Of a stretch of DNA of 64,000 nucleotides, positions 16,393 through 24,418 are shown one piece after another. A program made the translations under genes and the position numbers. Numbering within the stretch: position 1 is the first letter of the stretch; each line of letters starts with the position of its first letter. This stretch comes from Pannonibacter anstelovis (GTDB lineage Bacteria; Pseudomonadota; Alphaproteobacteria; Rhizobiales; Stappiaceae): positions 1 through 64,000 of the forward strand of contig NZ_JBAKBF010000013.1 in assembly GCF_036881715.1 (NCBI RefSeq), written 5' to 3'. The notes under the pieces are model-generated. The model made no database searches, was not told the DNA's origin, and saw only the letters and a list, made by a program, of their open reading frames with translations.

Positions 16393-17715
16393 ATGACCAG
16401 CCTTGTCCGGCGCCACTGGGTCCCAGAAACTTGCGAAACCCGCGTCATGGAAATCGCGGCCACGACGGCTGGAGAGACATCAGCCGGAACGGCTGGGCGG
16501 ATCGAAGCCTTGATCCGCCGCAACCTCGCCATCCATGATGAGGAGTGTTTTAACCTCAACCCGGCAACCAATGTGATGAACCCGCGCGCTGAAGCAGCCC
16601 AGGCCCGCGGCCTCGGCGGACGGCCGTCCCTTGGTTATCCAGGTGACAAGTATGAAATGGGTCTTGAGGCGATCGAGGAAATCGAAGTCATCGCGGCGGA
16701 GCTCTCCGCCGAAGTCTTTAAGGCAAACCATGCGGAAATCCGCGTTGCTTCCGGCGCCATGGCCAACCTCTATGGCTTCATGGCGCTGACGAAGCCGGGT
16801 GACGTCATCATCGCCCCGCCCGGCTCCATCGGCGGCCACGTCACGCACCATGCGGCCGGATGCGCCGGGCTCTATGGCCTGATCACCCATGCAGCACCCG
16901 TGCTGGCCGATGGCTACACGGTGGATCTGGAAGGCCTGCGCAAGCTGGCGCTGGAGGTGCGCCCGAAGCTGATCACCATCGGCGGCAGCCTCAACCTCTT
17001 CCCTCATCCCGTGCGGGAGATCAGGGCGATTGCCGATGAAGTGGAAGCGCATGTGCTGTTTGATGCTGCGCATCAGTGCGGCATGATTGCCGGCGGCGTC
17101 TGGGCCAATCCGCTGGACGAAGGCGCACATCTCATGACCATGAGCACCTACAAGAGCCTCGGTGGCCCGGCCGGCGGCCTGATCGTGACGCGGGATGCAC
17201 AGATTGCCGAACGGCTGGACCACATCGCCTTCCCCGGCATGACCGCCAATTTCGATGCCGGAAAATCAGCCGCTCTTGCGCTCACCATGCTGGACTGGCG
17301 CGACTTCGGCCCCGCCTACACGCGCGCCATGGCAGAGCTGTCACTGGCTTTGGCAACAGCCCTGAAAGCCGAAGGACTACCCGTGTTCGAAACCCCGCGC
17401 GGCATGACGCAGAGCCACCAGTTCGCGCTGGAGGCCGCGCGTTTCGGCGGCGGACAGGCTGCATCAAAGACGCTGCGCAAGGCAGGTTTCCTTGCCAGCG
17501 GCATCGGGCTTCCGGTTGCATCGGTTGAAGGGGATATGAATGGCCTGCGCTTCGGCACCCCGGAACTCGTGCGCCGGGGCGTCACCCCTGACACTGCGCC
17601 GGACCTGGCTCGTCTGATCGCAGCAGCCCTGACGGGCGGAAGACCGGAAGCGCTGGCCAAGGAAACGGCTGCGCTGCGGCGGCAGTTCACAGGCGTGCAT
17701 TACGTGCACGCCTGA
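16393..17715 (+). CDS. SHMT-like PLP-dependent enzyme (fold type I)
   Basis: About 440 residues. The PLP-lysine motif is STYKSLGGPAGG with K254, comparable to the THKTLRGPRGG of serine hydroxymethyltransferase. Other SHMT-like parts are CFNLNPATNVM, GRPSLGYPGDKYEMG, ANLYGFMALTKPGDVI and VLFDAAHQCGMIAGG. Divergence from housekeeping GlyA is large, so it may be an alpha-methylserine or beta-hydroxy-amino-acid aldolase/hydroxymethyltransferase. ATG 16393 has AGGA eight bases upstream; ATG 16384 is an alternative. The LysR gene is divergent and a glutamine amidotransferase is convergent 16 bases downstream. Confidence 0.75.
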   Translation: MTSLVRRHWVPETCETRVMEIAATTAGETSAGTAGRIEALIRRNLAIHDEECFNLNPATNVMNPRAEAAQARGLGGRPSLGYPGDKYEMGLEAIEEIEVIAAELSAEVFKANHAEIRVASGAMANLYGFMALTKPGDVIIAPPGSIGGHVTHHAAGCAGLYGLITHAAPVLADGYTVDLEGLRKLALEVRPKLITIGGSLNLFPHPVREIRAIADEVEAHVLFDAAHQCGMIAGGVWANPLDEGAHLMTMSTYKSLGGPAGGLIVTRDAQIAERLDHIAFPGMTANFDAGKSAALALTMLDWRDFGPAYTRAMAELSLALATALKAEGLPVFETPRGMTQSHQFALEAARFGGGQAASKTLRKAGFLASGIGLPVASVEGDMNGLRFGTPELVRRGVTPDTAPDLARLIAAALTGGRPEALAKETAALRRQFTGVHYVHA

Positions 17716-17731
17716 AGCGGCGGTCAGCCCG

Positions 17732-18451
17732 TCAAACTCTCCCGGCGGCGGCGGCGCAGAGCTCGCGCAGCATCTGCCGGGACACCGGCGTCTCCGACAC
17801 GGCTGCGAGCAACGCCGCAACATCGGCCCCCTTCGCCTCGAAGGAAGACCGGCGCCGTTCGATGCAGCTGCGCATCAGATCCGGGAAAAACTCCGGGTGG
17901 AACTGCACGGACAACGCGTTGCGGCCGTAGCGCAGAATCTGATGCGGGTCATGGGCGGAACCGGCCAGCACCTCAGCGCCAGCCGGCAGGTCCAGTACAC
18001 TCTGCTCGTGAGTAAGGAACACATCGAACTGCTGCGGCACACCTGCAAGGGCGGCGTCGGCACGGCCTGCGGCCGAGAGCGTCACCGGCAGCTGCCCGAC
18101 CTCAGGCCCTCCGGGATGATAATCCACCCGGCCGCCAAGCGCATGGGCCATGAGCTGATGCCCATAGCAGACACCGAAAAGCGGCAGGTCTTCAGCCATG
18201 GCGCTGCGGATCCACTCCGCCGTGCGTTCGCTCCAGTCCTCGCGGTCCGTTACCATGGACCAGGAGCCGGTAATGGCAGCACCCCGGACCTCTGCAGGCT
18301 CCGGAAGAGCTTCGCCCAGATGCGGCCTCACTACGGACACAGCCAGTCCGAGCCCAGTCAGCGCGGAACAGAACCAGTCGCCCTGCTCGCCCCATTGCAT
18401 GCGCAGGTCCGCGGGCGGAGACCCGGTCTGAATGATCAGGATGGAAGACAT
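17732..18451 (-). CDS. Class I glutamine amidotransferase
   Basis: A 239-residue stand-alone amidotransferase. The nucleophile is C95 in LFGVCYGHQLMAHALGG, and the catalytic His-Glu pair is in VQFHPEF near residue 188. It resembles GuaA-type amidotransferase domains without the synthetase part. Such proteins hydrolyse glutamine, or act on gamma-glutamyl amides in polyamine or amine catabolism. No partner synthase is visible next to it. It is convergent with the SHMT-like gene, so joint regulation is uncertain. Confidence 0.82.
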   Translation of the reverse strand: MSSILIIQTGSPPADLRMQWGEQGDWFCSALTGLGLAVSVVRPHLGEALPEPAEVRGAAITGSWSMVTDREDWSERTAEWIRSAMAEDLPLFGVCYGHQLMAHALGGRVDYHPGGPEVGQLPVTLSAAGRADAALAGVPQQFDVFLTHEQSVLDLPAGAEVLAGSAHDPHQILRYGRNALSVQFHPEFFPDLMRSCIERRRSSFEAKGADVAALLAAVSETPVSRQMLRELCAAAAGRV

Positions 18452-18567
18452 GTGCGAACGAACCCCTTTATGGCGGTCAGAAAATAAAAGGGCTCTGTGG
18501 AAATCACCAGCGGCTTGGGGACAACCTGCCGGTGCTCACGAAACTGATCAGTTTCGCGCAAGCTGCG

Positions 18568-18598
18568 GGCTGCAGATTGCCTTCAACAATCTGCAGCC
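18568..18598. repeat. Palindromic repeat unit (REP-like), copy 1
   Basis: Perfect 12-base inverted repeat GGCTGCAGATTG (18568-18579) and CAATCTGCAGCC (18587-18598), loop CCTTCAA. It lies between the ftcR 3' end and the start of the amidotransferase gene. Bases 18587-18604 match 50795-50812 at 16 of 18 positions, so the two palindromes appear related. On the minus strand it could also help terminate ftcR. Confidence 0.55.
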
Positions 18599-18629
18599 AT
18601 AAGGCGAGTAAAGGAAAAAGGAATAAAAA

Positions 18630-19373
18630 TCAGACGCGTTCGGCCGGGGCTGTCGCACTGCGGCGGGCATCTTGCGCAGGACGGGAAGCGGCTTCCTGAG
18701 GCTGCGCCTTGAGCATGTAGCCGATGTAACGCTTGGATTCGACCGGATCATATCCGAGACGCGCCTTAAGCTTTTTGCGAAGCTTGGAGACGTGGCTTTC
18801 GACGACGCACTCGTCGACTTCCTCATTCATGAGGCCATAGACGGCATTGTAGATCTGGGTTTTGGTGACGCGGCGGCCATGGTTGCGGGCCAGGTATTCC
18901 AGAATGCGGCGTTCACGGCGCGGAAGCTCGAACACCTCACCACCGACGAGGGCGTCCCGGCCATCGAAGAAGACCTTGATGCGGCCAACTTCGAGATTGT
19001 CGGCCTCGGTCATGGTGCGGCGGCGGATAGCGCCGACACGGGCGAGGATCTCGCGCACGTGGATGGGCTTGCGCAGCACATCATCGACGCCGCAGGCGAA
19101 AAGCTCCAGCGTCTGATCGAGACTTGGCCGCTCATCCAGGGCCAGGATCGGAGCCTGATCACAATAGGACCGGACCAGGCGCGGAAAATCGGGCCGCTCC
19201 TCGCATTCCCCCAGAAGAAAAGCCTCGATGGAGGCGAGATCATCTTCGGAGGCGGTTTTGACCCATTCCGGAAGCTCGGACGGGGTTAGTGCCATACAGG
19301 CAAAACCTTCACGCTCGAAACCGGCGGCATAACCTGCCGTTACGATTTCACGCGAGTCGACAATCACAAACAT
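18630..19373 (-). CDS. ftcR: Flagellar transcriptional regulator FtcR/Rem
   Basis: A 247-residue OmpR/PhoB-type protein. Residues 1-115 have a receiver-like fold (MFVIVDSREIV, then CGVDDVLRKPIHVREILARV) but I do not see an ordinary phosphoacceptor aspartate in context. A winged-helix effector domain follows (LPRRERRILEYLARNHGRRVTKTQIYNAVYG, then VESHVSKLRKKLKARLG). This matches the orphan regulator called FtcR in Brucella and Rem in Sinorhizobium, which activates flagellar genes and usually lies near fliI. The start at 19373 has GGGGAAA upstream; the longer frame from 19439 has no support. Confidence 0.88.
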   Translation of the reverse strand: MFVIVDSREIVTAGYAAGFEREGFACMALTPSELPEWVKTASEDDLASIEAFLLGECEERPDFPRLVRSYCDQAPILALDERPSLDQTLELFACGVDDVLRKPIHVREILARVGAIRRRTMTEADNLEVGRIKVFFDGRDALVGGEVFELPRRERRILEYLARNHGRRVTKTQIYNAVYGLMNEEVDECVVESHVSKLRKKLKARLGYDPVESKRYIGYMLKAQPQEAASRPAQDARRSATAPAERV

Positions 19374-19687
19374 GGTGTTTTCCCCAACACAGCCTTGCAA
19401 CCAACTGGTATGGGGATAAGACGCCCGCGTCAAACACAACGTGGAGCAGCAGGGCGAAAAAACTGTGATTTTGACGAATAACCCGTAACACTGCAGTTGA
19501 ATATTTTAAATAAATGCCAACTTGCGACGCCAATTCGGAAAAATCGATAAATTTAGAATCAAACAGATATTGCGATTCGCACCTTCGCAGGCTCCAGCGC
19601 CAGGGTATATTTGTGAAATTATAGTGACACAATCTGAGCAAAGCAAGGGGGCATTCTTGCCCTAATCTTCCGCAGCGTCATTCCTTG
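19374..19687. other. AT-rich promoter region of ftcR
   Basis: 314 bases between the fliI stop and ftcR, clearly more AT-rich than the surroundings, with no gene. It probably holds the ftcR promoter. AATTTAGAA (19550-19558) followed by AGATATTGCGA (19565-19575) recurs in front of the HD-GYP gene at 9156-9174 with a shorter gap. Confidence 0.45.
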
Positions 19688-21010
19688 CTACGAAGACAGT
19701 GCTCTTGCCAGATCTCCAAAAGGGTCTGGCGATGGCAATCCACGTGCATCCTGCCTCAGAAACTCGTAGATCCGCGGCACCAGTTGCACCGCCTTGTCAA
19801 GCGCCGGGTCGCTGCCGGGCTGATATCCCCCCATCAGCCGCAGGTCACGTGTGTCTTCATAGCGCGAGATCATGGCCTTCAGCCGCAGGATCAGCTCTTT
19901 CTCTTCCGGCGTCCACGCATGCTGGGACAGGCGGGAGACAGACGACAGGATATTGACCGCCGGATAGCGGCCGGCATCGGCGATGGCACGGTCCAGAACG
20001 ATATGCCCGTCCAGCACGCCGCGCATCGTGTCGGCGACCGGATCATTGTGATCGTCGCCGTCCACCAGCACCGAAAAGACGCCGGTAATCGCCCCCTCCC
20101 CTTCCGCTCCGGGCCCGGCCCGCTCCAGCAGACGGGTCAGGTCGGAGAAAACGCTTGGCGTATAGCCGCGGGCAACTGGCGGCTCGCCGGCAGCCATCGC
20201 CACGTCACGAGCCGCATGGGCAAAACGGGTGGCAGAATCGATGATCAGCAGCACGGACTGGCCAAGACCACGAAAATACTCCGCAACACTCATTGCGGTA
20301 CGCGGTGCAAGGCGCCGCATCATGGCGCTCTCGTCACCGGTTGCGACGACCACGACGGACCGCTCCAGCGCATCGCCCAGCACATCCTCGACAAACTCCC
20401 GCACCTCGCGGCCGCGCTCGCCCACAAGGCCGACGACCACGGTGTCGAAATCACCCGACCCCGCCAGCATCGCAAGCAACGTGGACTTGCCAACGCCGGA
20501 CCCGGCAAAGACACCTATACGCTGGCCAACACAAAGCGGCGTGAACAGGTCAATGACCTTGACGCCCGTGCGCACGGGCTGACGGGCGCGGGCGCGCTCC
20601 AGCATCTGCGGCGGCTCGTTGTCGAGCGACATGGCTTTTGCACTGCTGCGCAGGGGCCCCTTGCCATCCGCCGCCTGCCCCAGCGCATTGACCACACGGC
20701 CCTTCCAGGACTGATGCGGATGCACTGTCAGTGCGCCCTTTCGCCATGCACGGGCGCCGATGCCGATATCAGCCAGATTGCCGTAGGGCTTCACATAGAC
20801 ATCATCCTCATCAAGGCGGATGATCTCGCCGCGCCGCTCGCCGCCCTTGCCCTCGAGGAGTACAAGATCACCAATGCAGACGGAGCGCGACAGCCCGGTC
20901 ACGCGAATAACGCCCGGTGTCACCTGAATGACCCGGCCACCGATGCGGACCGGATCAACTTCCTTTGAGGCTGCAGAAACGGCAAGCGCCAGCCGGTCAA
21001 GCGCGGGCAT
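19688..21010 (-). CDS. fliI: Flagellum-specific ATPase FliI
   Basis: A 440-residue type III export ATPase. The Walker A motif GSGVGKS lies near residue 170, Walker B is LLIIDSATRFAHA, and the signatures PPVARGYTPSVFSDLTRLLERAG and DAGRYPAVNILSSVSRLS are intact. It energises unfolding and docking of flagellar export substrates at the cytoplasmic face of FlhA/FlhB. Its start overlaps the stop of the upstream uncharacterised gene by 14 bases, so it is the last gene of the DUF1217-flgF-unknown-fliI unit. Confidence 0.97.
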   Translation of the reverse strand: MPALDRLALAVSAASKEVDPVRIGGRVIQVTPGVIRVTGLSRSVCIGDLVLLEGKGGERRGEIIRLDEDDVYVKPYGNLADIGIGARAWRKGALTVHPHQSWKGRVVNALGQAADGKGPLRSSAKAMSLDNEPPQMLERARARQPVRTGVKVIDLFTPLCVGQRIGVFAGSGVGKSTLLAMLAGSGDFDTVVVGLVGERGREVREFVEDVLGDALERSVVVVATGDESAMMRRLAPRTAMSVAEYFRGLGQSVLLIIDSATRFAHAARDVAMAAGEPPVARGYTPSVFSDLTRLLERAGPGAEGEGAITGVFSVLVDGDDHNDPVADTMRGVLDGHIVLDRAIADAGRYPAVNILSSVSRLSQHAWTPEEKELILRLKAMISRYEDTRDLRLMGGYQPGSDPALDKAVQLVPRIYEFLRQDARGLPSPDPFGDLARALSS

Positions 21011-21728
21011 CGCGGATCAGATCCTTGTGACGGTTGCGCAAGGTTTCCAGCACATCGAGCGGCAAGCGGTTCGCCGGATGCTGGATAACTGCATCCAGCG
21101 AAGACGGTTGCTGCTGAGACCGCGCCTCGGCAGCGCCCGAGCTAGAGCCAGAGGAAGGCTTGCCCGGAGGCACGGGAATGCCCGCCGGATCTGCAAGCCA
21201 GCGCGTGAGGTTCACCGGCGCGGCCGCAGCCTCATCACGCGACCGGGCCACACGAACCCCAAGTGGATCATCCGTGTTGATGCCTTGCGGAGATGCAGGA
21301 GCAGGATCTCTTGCCAGCTCATCAACTTGCGGCTTGGCTGAAGGAATGGCTTGCCCGTCCGGAGCCCGGGCAACAACCGCGCCCGCGTCATCCGCTGCGC
21401 CAGGGGCCTGCAATGCACCTTCCACGGCAGAGCCAGCCATGGCGTAGCCAAGCATGCCGGCCATGCCGAGCGGGCCGCCCAGCGCCAGTCCATAAAGTGC
21501 ATGCCCCGCGTGCCTGGCGCCATCAGAGATCTCGTCTCCGGTCACATTCCGGTAAACCTCGCCGATGACCGGCAGATGCTGGAAAGGGTTGATGATATCA
21601 ACGATATCGCGGAACCCCAGACTCCTGCCAGCTTCCCCGGAGGAAACCTCCGTGGACTGCCGGGCTGAATAGACGCTGACGGCGGAGCCTTCCGGCTTGA
21701 CCGGCGGCACGGCACCCAGCGGCGTCAC
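20997..21728 (-). CDS. Uncharacterised protein embedded between flgF and fliI
   Basis: A 243-residue protein of unknown function. Residues 46-63 read INPFQHLPVIGEVYRNVT, followed by a Gly/Ala-rich hydrophobic hairpin (HALYGLALGGPLGMAGMLGYAMAG) that could dip into a membrane. The second half is Pro/Ala/Ser-rich and looks disordered, with a helical end (LPLDVLETLRNRHKDLIRDAR). It overlaps flgF by four bases and fliI by fourteen, so it is certainly part of the flagellar operon. I recall similar NP-QH-P-V-Y-TGD segments in other alphaproteobacterial hypothetical proteins but know of no assigned role. Confidence 0.75.
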   Translation of the reverse strand: MTPLGAVPPVKPEGSAVSVYSARQSTEVSSGEAGRSLGFRDIVDIINPFQHLPVIGEVYRNVTGDEISDGARHAGHALYGLALGGPLGMAGMLGYAMAGSAVEGALQAPGAADDAGAVVARAPDGQAIPSAKPQVDELARDPAPASPQGINTDDPLGVRVARSRDEAAAAPVNLTRWLADPAGIPVPPGKPSSGSSSGAAEARSQQQPSSLDAVIQHPANRLPLDVLETLRNRHKDLIRDARA

Positions 21729-22450
21729 GAGGACGCTCCCAGATCGCGCACGGCCTGCGACTGGGTATCATTGCTGGTATCGATCATTTTCGTCGCACTG
21801 TCGAAGGCGCGGGTGAGCATGATCAGCTTGGTCATTTCACGGATCGGATTGATGTTGGAGCTCTCCGTGTAGCCTTGCACAATGCTTGCCGTATCAAAGG
21901 CCTGCACCGGCTCTGCGGGCTGATCCGGGATGACGCCCGAGTTTTCGAAGCGGCGGAGCTTTGCGTCATCGGGAATGCGGAAAAGGCCGACAGCGCCGGC
22001 GATATCCAGGCCCTGCGTCACCGTTCCATCCGGGCTGATGCGCGGCATGCCCTGATTGAGATCGAGCTGGATCGGCAGGCCGCCGGCATCCAGCAGGTCA
22101 TGGCCATTTAGCGTGCGCAGAACACCGTCCACGTCGATCTTCATGCGCCCGTCACGGGTGTAGGCAACCGTGTCTCCGGCGCGGATGGCAAACCAGCCAT
22201 CCCCATCAACAGCCAGATCCAGAGGATTGTCGGTCTTGGTCAACCCCCCCGCCTGCCGGGAGATATAGGTTTCACCAGCTGTGGCAAAGCTGACCGGGTC
22301 AGCACCCGCCTTGGACAGAATTTCGGCAAACTTCACCTCATCGGCCCGGTAACCGGCCGTGTTCATGTTGGCGAGGTTGCGGGCAACCGTCTCCAGCCGG
22401 TTGGAAAGAGCGACCTGAGCCGACAGGGCGACATAAAGTGCGGACTGCAT
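21725..22450 (-). CDS. flgF: Flagellar basal-body rod protein FlgF
   Basis: A 241-residue proximal-rod protein. The N-terminal rod signature is ALSNRLETVARNLANMNTAGYRADEV, the middle has the LDLAVDGDGWFAIRAGDTVAYTRDG motif of the FlgE/F/G group, and the C-terminal rod helix is SNINPIREMTKLIMLTRAFDSATKMI. It is exported without a signal peptide. It lies three bases after the DUF1217 gene and overlaps the next gene by four bases. Confidence 0.95.
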   Translation of the reverse strand: MQSALYVALSAQVALSNRLETVARNLANMNTAGYRADEVKFAEILSKAGADPVSFATAGETYISRQAGGLTKTDNPLDLAVDGDGWFAIRAGDTVAYTRDGRMKIDVDGVLRTLNGHDLLDAGGLPIQLDLNQGMPRISPDGTVTQGLDIAGAVGLFRIPDDAKLRRFENSGVIPDQPAEPVQAFDTASIVQGYTESSNINPIREMTKLIMLTRAFDSATKMIDTSNDTQSQAVRDLGASS

Positions 22451-22453
22451 GGA

Positions 22454-23242
22454 TCAACGTCCTCCTAGCCTGAGAGACTGGATCTGCGAAAGAAGCCCCT
22501 CACCAATGGCTGCCGACGATCCGGGCCCGGCCATGATGAGCGTCGCAATGGAAGAGGTTGCAGGAGTCCCGTTCTGGAAATCCCACATGGTGGCAAAGCG
22601 GCGCAGGAAGGTGTCGAGCTTCGCCGGATCCTTGAACTCGTCGAAATTCAAGCGCTGCTTGAGAACCGCAGCCTGCTTGTCGATGTTTGCCATGGCGAAA
22701 TTCTTCGGCATGCCAAGCGAAGTATAAACCACCTCCACAAGCGCTTTGTCCGCCAGGATATCAAACGGCCCTGTAATACTGGCCGCCTTGCGCTCAAAAT
22801 ACAGCGCCAGCCGGATCGCTTCGTTCTGTGTGCCCGAATTCAGCTCGAGTGTCTGACGGACATATGAGTCGACCACAGGCTGCTTGACACGTTCAAAGGA
22901 CGTCGCCGTATCACCATAGCGGGCGAAGTTGAACGTCGTGACGAATTCTGCGTAACGCTTGTCCGAGAGCTTGTTGGCAAAGGTGGCTCTGCTATCGACC
23001 CCCTCCTCCAGCGCCTTCTTCATGAAAGCTTTCGCATAGTCCATATCTTCAAGGCCAAATGCCTTCATTGCGTATTTGAAAATACGCGTATCCTTCAGAA
23101 AATCATCGATCGTCTTGATGTTCTCGATATTCTTCAGATAATACTCTGTCTCGCGCTTGACCTGAGGTTCTTTGGCGGTGTTTTCGAGCGTACGGTTCAG
23201 GTCCCGCGTTACCAATTGATACTGGAACAATGTGCTGATCAT
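22454..23242 (-). CDS. DUF1217 flagellar-cluster protein
   Basis: A 262-residue protein (MISTLFQYQLVTRDLNRTLE at the start) with the features of DUF1217 proteins found beside flgF and motA in rhizobial flagellar clusters: LKNIENIKTIDDFLKDTRIFKYAMKAFGLEDM and FARYG repeats, then ALYFERKA and LGMPKNFAMANIDKQ. The function is unknown; it has no signal peptide and could be an exported or rod-associated component. The start at 23242 has GGAAGG nine bases upstream. A much longer open frame upstream is antisense to motA and fliM and is not coding. It heads the minus-strand unit ending in fliI. Confidence 0.85.
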   Translation of the reverse strand: MISTLFQYQLVTRDLNRTLENTAKEPQVKRETEYYLKNIENIKTIDDFLKDTRIFKYAMKAFGLEDMDYAKAFMKKALEEGVDSRATFANKLSDKRYAEFVTTFNFARYGDTATSFERVKQPVVDSYVRQTLELNSGTQNEAIRLALYFERKAASITGPFDILADKALVEVVYTSLGMPKNFAMANIDKQAAVLKQRLNFDEFKDPAKLDTFLRRFATMWDFQNGTPATSSIATLIMAGPGSSAAIGEGLLSQIQSLRLGGR

Positions 23243-23390
23243 CGGCGCAGCCCTTCCGGAGAACGTGTATCCATCCGCATCCCTCCGGCGCAGACAGACA
23301 GCCAGGCAACAGAAACCGGCGCGCATGGCGCACCTCTTGCAGCCAGTCTTGCCGCCAAGGCTTGCGCCGGGCTGACCGCGGGCGCTGCAA

Positions 23391-23405
23391 CCCCGCCTGG
23401 CGGGG
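23391..23405. promoter_or_regulatory. Palindrome in the divergent DUF1217/motA promoter region
   Basis: CCCCGCC (23391-23397), T, GGCGGGG (23399-23405): a perfect 7-1-7 palindrome between two divergent flagellar units. It could be a control site or a leader stem-loop. Position and symmetry are the only evidence. Confidence 0.35.
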
Positions 23406-23521
23406 GCGTCATGGTTAATCCCCGCCCGCCAAAACCCGGCAAAATTCAACAGCCTCGGGCAAGCCTCGTCTCCTAGCGTGAGGGCATCGACATCCCACAC
23501 GCACCAAGCAGGAGCTGGCTC

Positions 23522-24415
23522 GTGACAATCATGCTGGGTCTCATCATCGCACTGGCTTCTCTCCTTGGCGGATTCTACGCCATGGGGGGAAAGGTGCTGG
23601 TTCTGTGGCAGCCCTTCGAAGTGCTGATCATCGTTGGCGTTGCAATCGGCACATTCTTTGTTGCCAACCCGATGAAGACGATCAAGGACACCATGCGTGC
23701 CGTGCAGGAGGCGGTGCTGAACTCGGTGCCGAAGAAGCGAGACTACCTCGATATCCTCGCTCTGCTCTATGCACTGATGCGCGAGCTGCGCTCCAAGGGC
23801 CGCAATGAGGTTGAGCCGCATATCGAGAACCCGCAGGAATCCGAGATTTTCCGTGCCTTTCCGACGGTGTACCGCAACAGGAATCTCACCACCTTCGTCT
23901 GCGATTACTTCCGTCTGATCATTGTCGGCAATGCCCGCGCCCACGAGATCGAGGCGCTGATGGATGAAGAGCTGCAGACGGTCCACCGCGATCAGATGAA
24001 GCCCTACTACGCCCTGTCCGCCGTGGCAGAAGCCTTTCCGGCGATCGGTATCGTTGCGGCGGTGCTCGGCGTCATCAAGGCCATGGGCGCCATCGACCAG
24101 TCTCCGCAGATCCTTGGTGCACTGATCGGTGCCGCACTTGTCGGCACGTTCCTCGGCATCTTCCTCTCCTATGCACTGGTCGCACCTGTTGCCCACAAGG
24201 TGAAGGGCGTGCGCGAGGCCAGGCTCCGTCCTTACGTGATCGTCAAGCAGTCTCTGCTGGCCTTCATGAACGGCGCGCCTCCGCAGGTCGCGCTTGAGCA
24301 TGGCCGCAAGACCATCTCTGCTTCCGACCGCCCCTCCATCGATGAAGTCGAAAACGAAACCATGAACTCCGGCGGCGTCGGCGAAAGCGCCCCCGAAATG
24401 AAGGGAGCGGCGTAA
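23522..24415 (+). CDS. motA: Flagellar motor stator protein MotA
   Basis: A 297-residue stator subunit with four transmembrane segments: two N-terminal (GLIIALASLLGGFYAM and FEVLIIVGVAIGTFF) and two after a large cytoplasmic loop (EAFPAIGIVAAVLGVIKAMG and LIGAALVGTFLGIFLSYALVAPV). The charged loop that contacts FliG and the proline at the base of TM3 are present. Start: GTG 23522, with AGGAG seven bases upstream; ATG 23531 is an alternative. It heads the plus-strand switch/export unit, four bases before fliM. Its partner motB lies 20 kb away at 43057. Confidence 0.95.
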   Translation: MTIMLGLIIALASLLGGFYAMGGKVLVLWQPFEVLIIVGVAIGTFFVANPMKTIKDTMRAVQEAVLNSVPKKRDYLDILALLYALMRELRSKGRNEVEPHIENPQESEIFRAFPTVYRNRNLTTFVCDYFRLIIVGNARAHEIEALMDEELQTVHRDQMKPYYALSAVAEAFPAIGIVAAVLGVIKAMGAIDQSPQILGALIGAALVGTFLGIFLSYALVAPVAHKVKGVREARLRPYVIVKQSLLAFMNGAPPQVALEHGRKTISASDRPSIDEVENETMNSGGVGESAPEMKGAA

Positions 24416-24418
24416 GTC

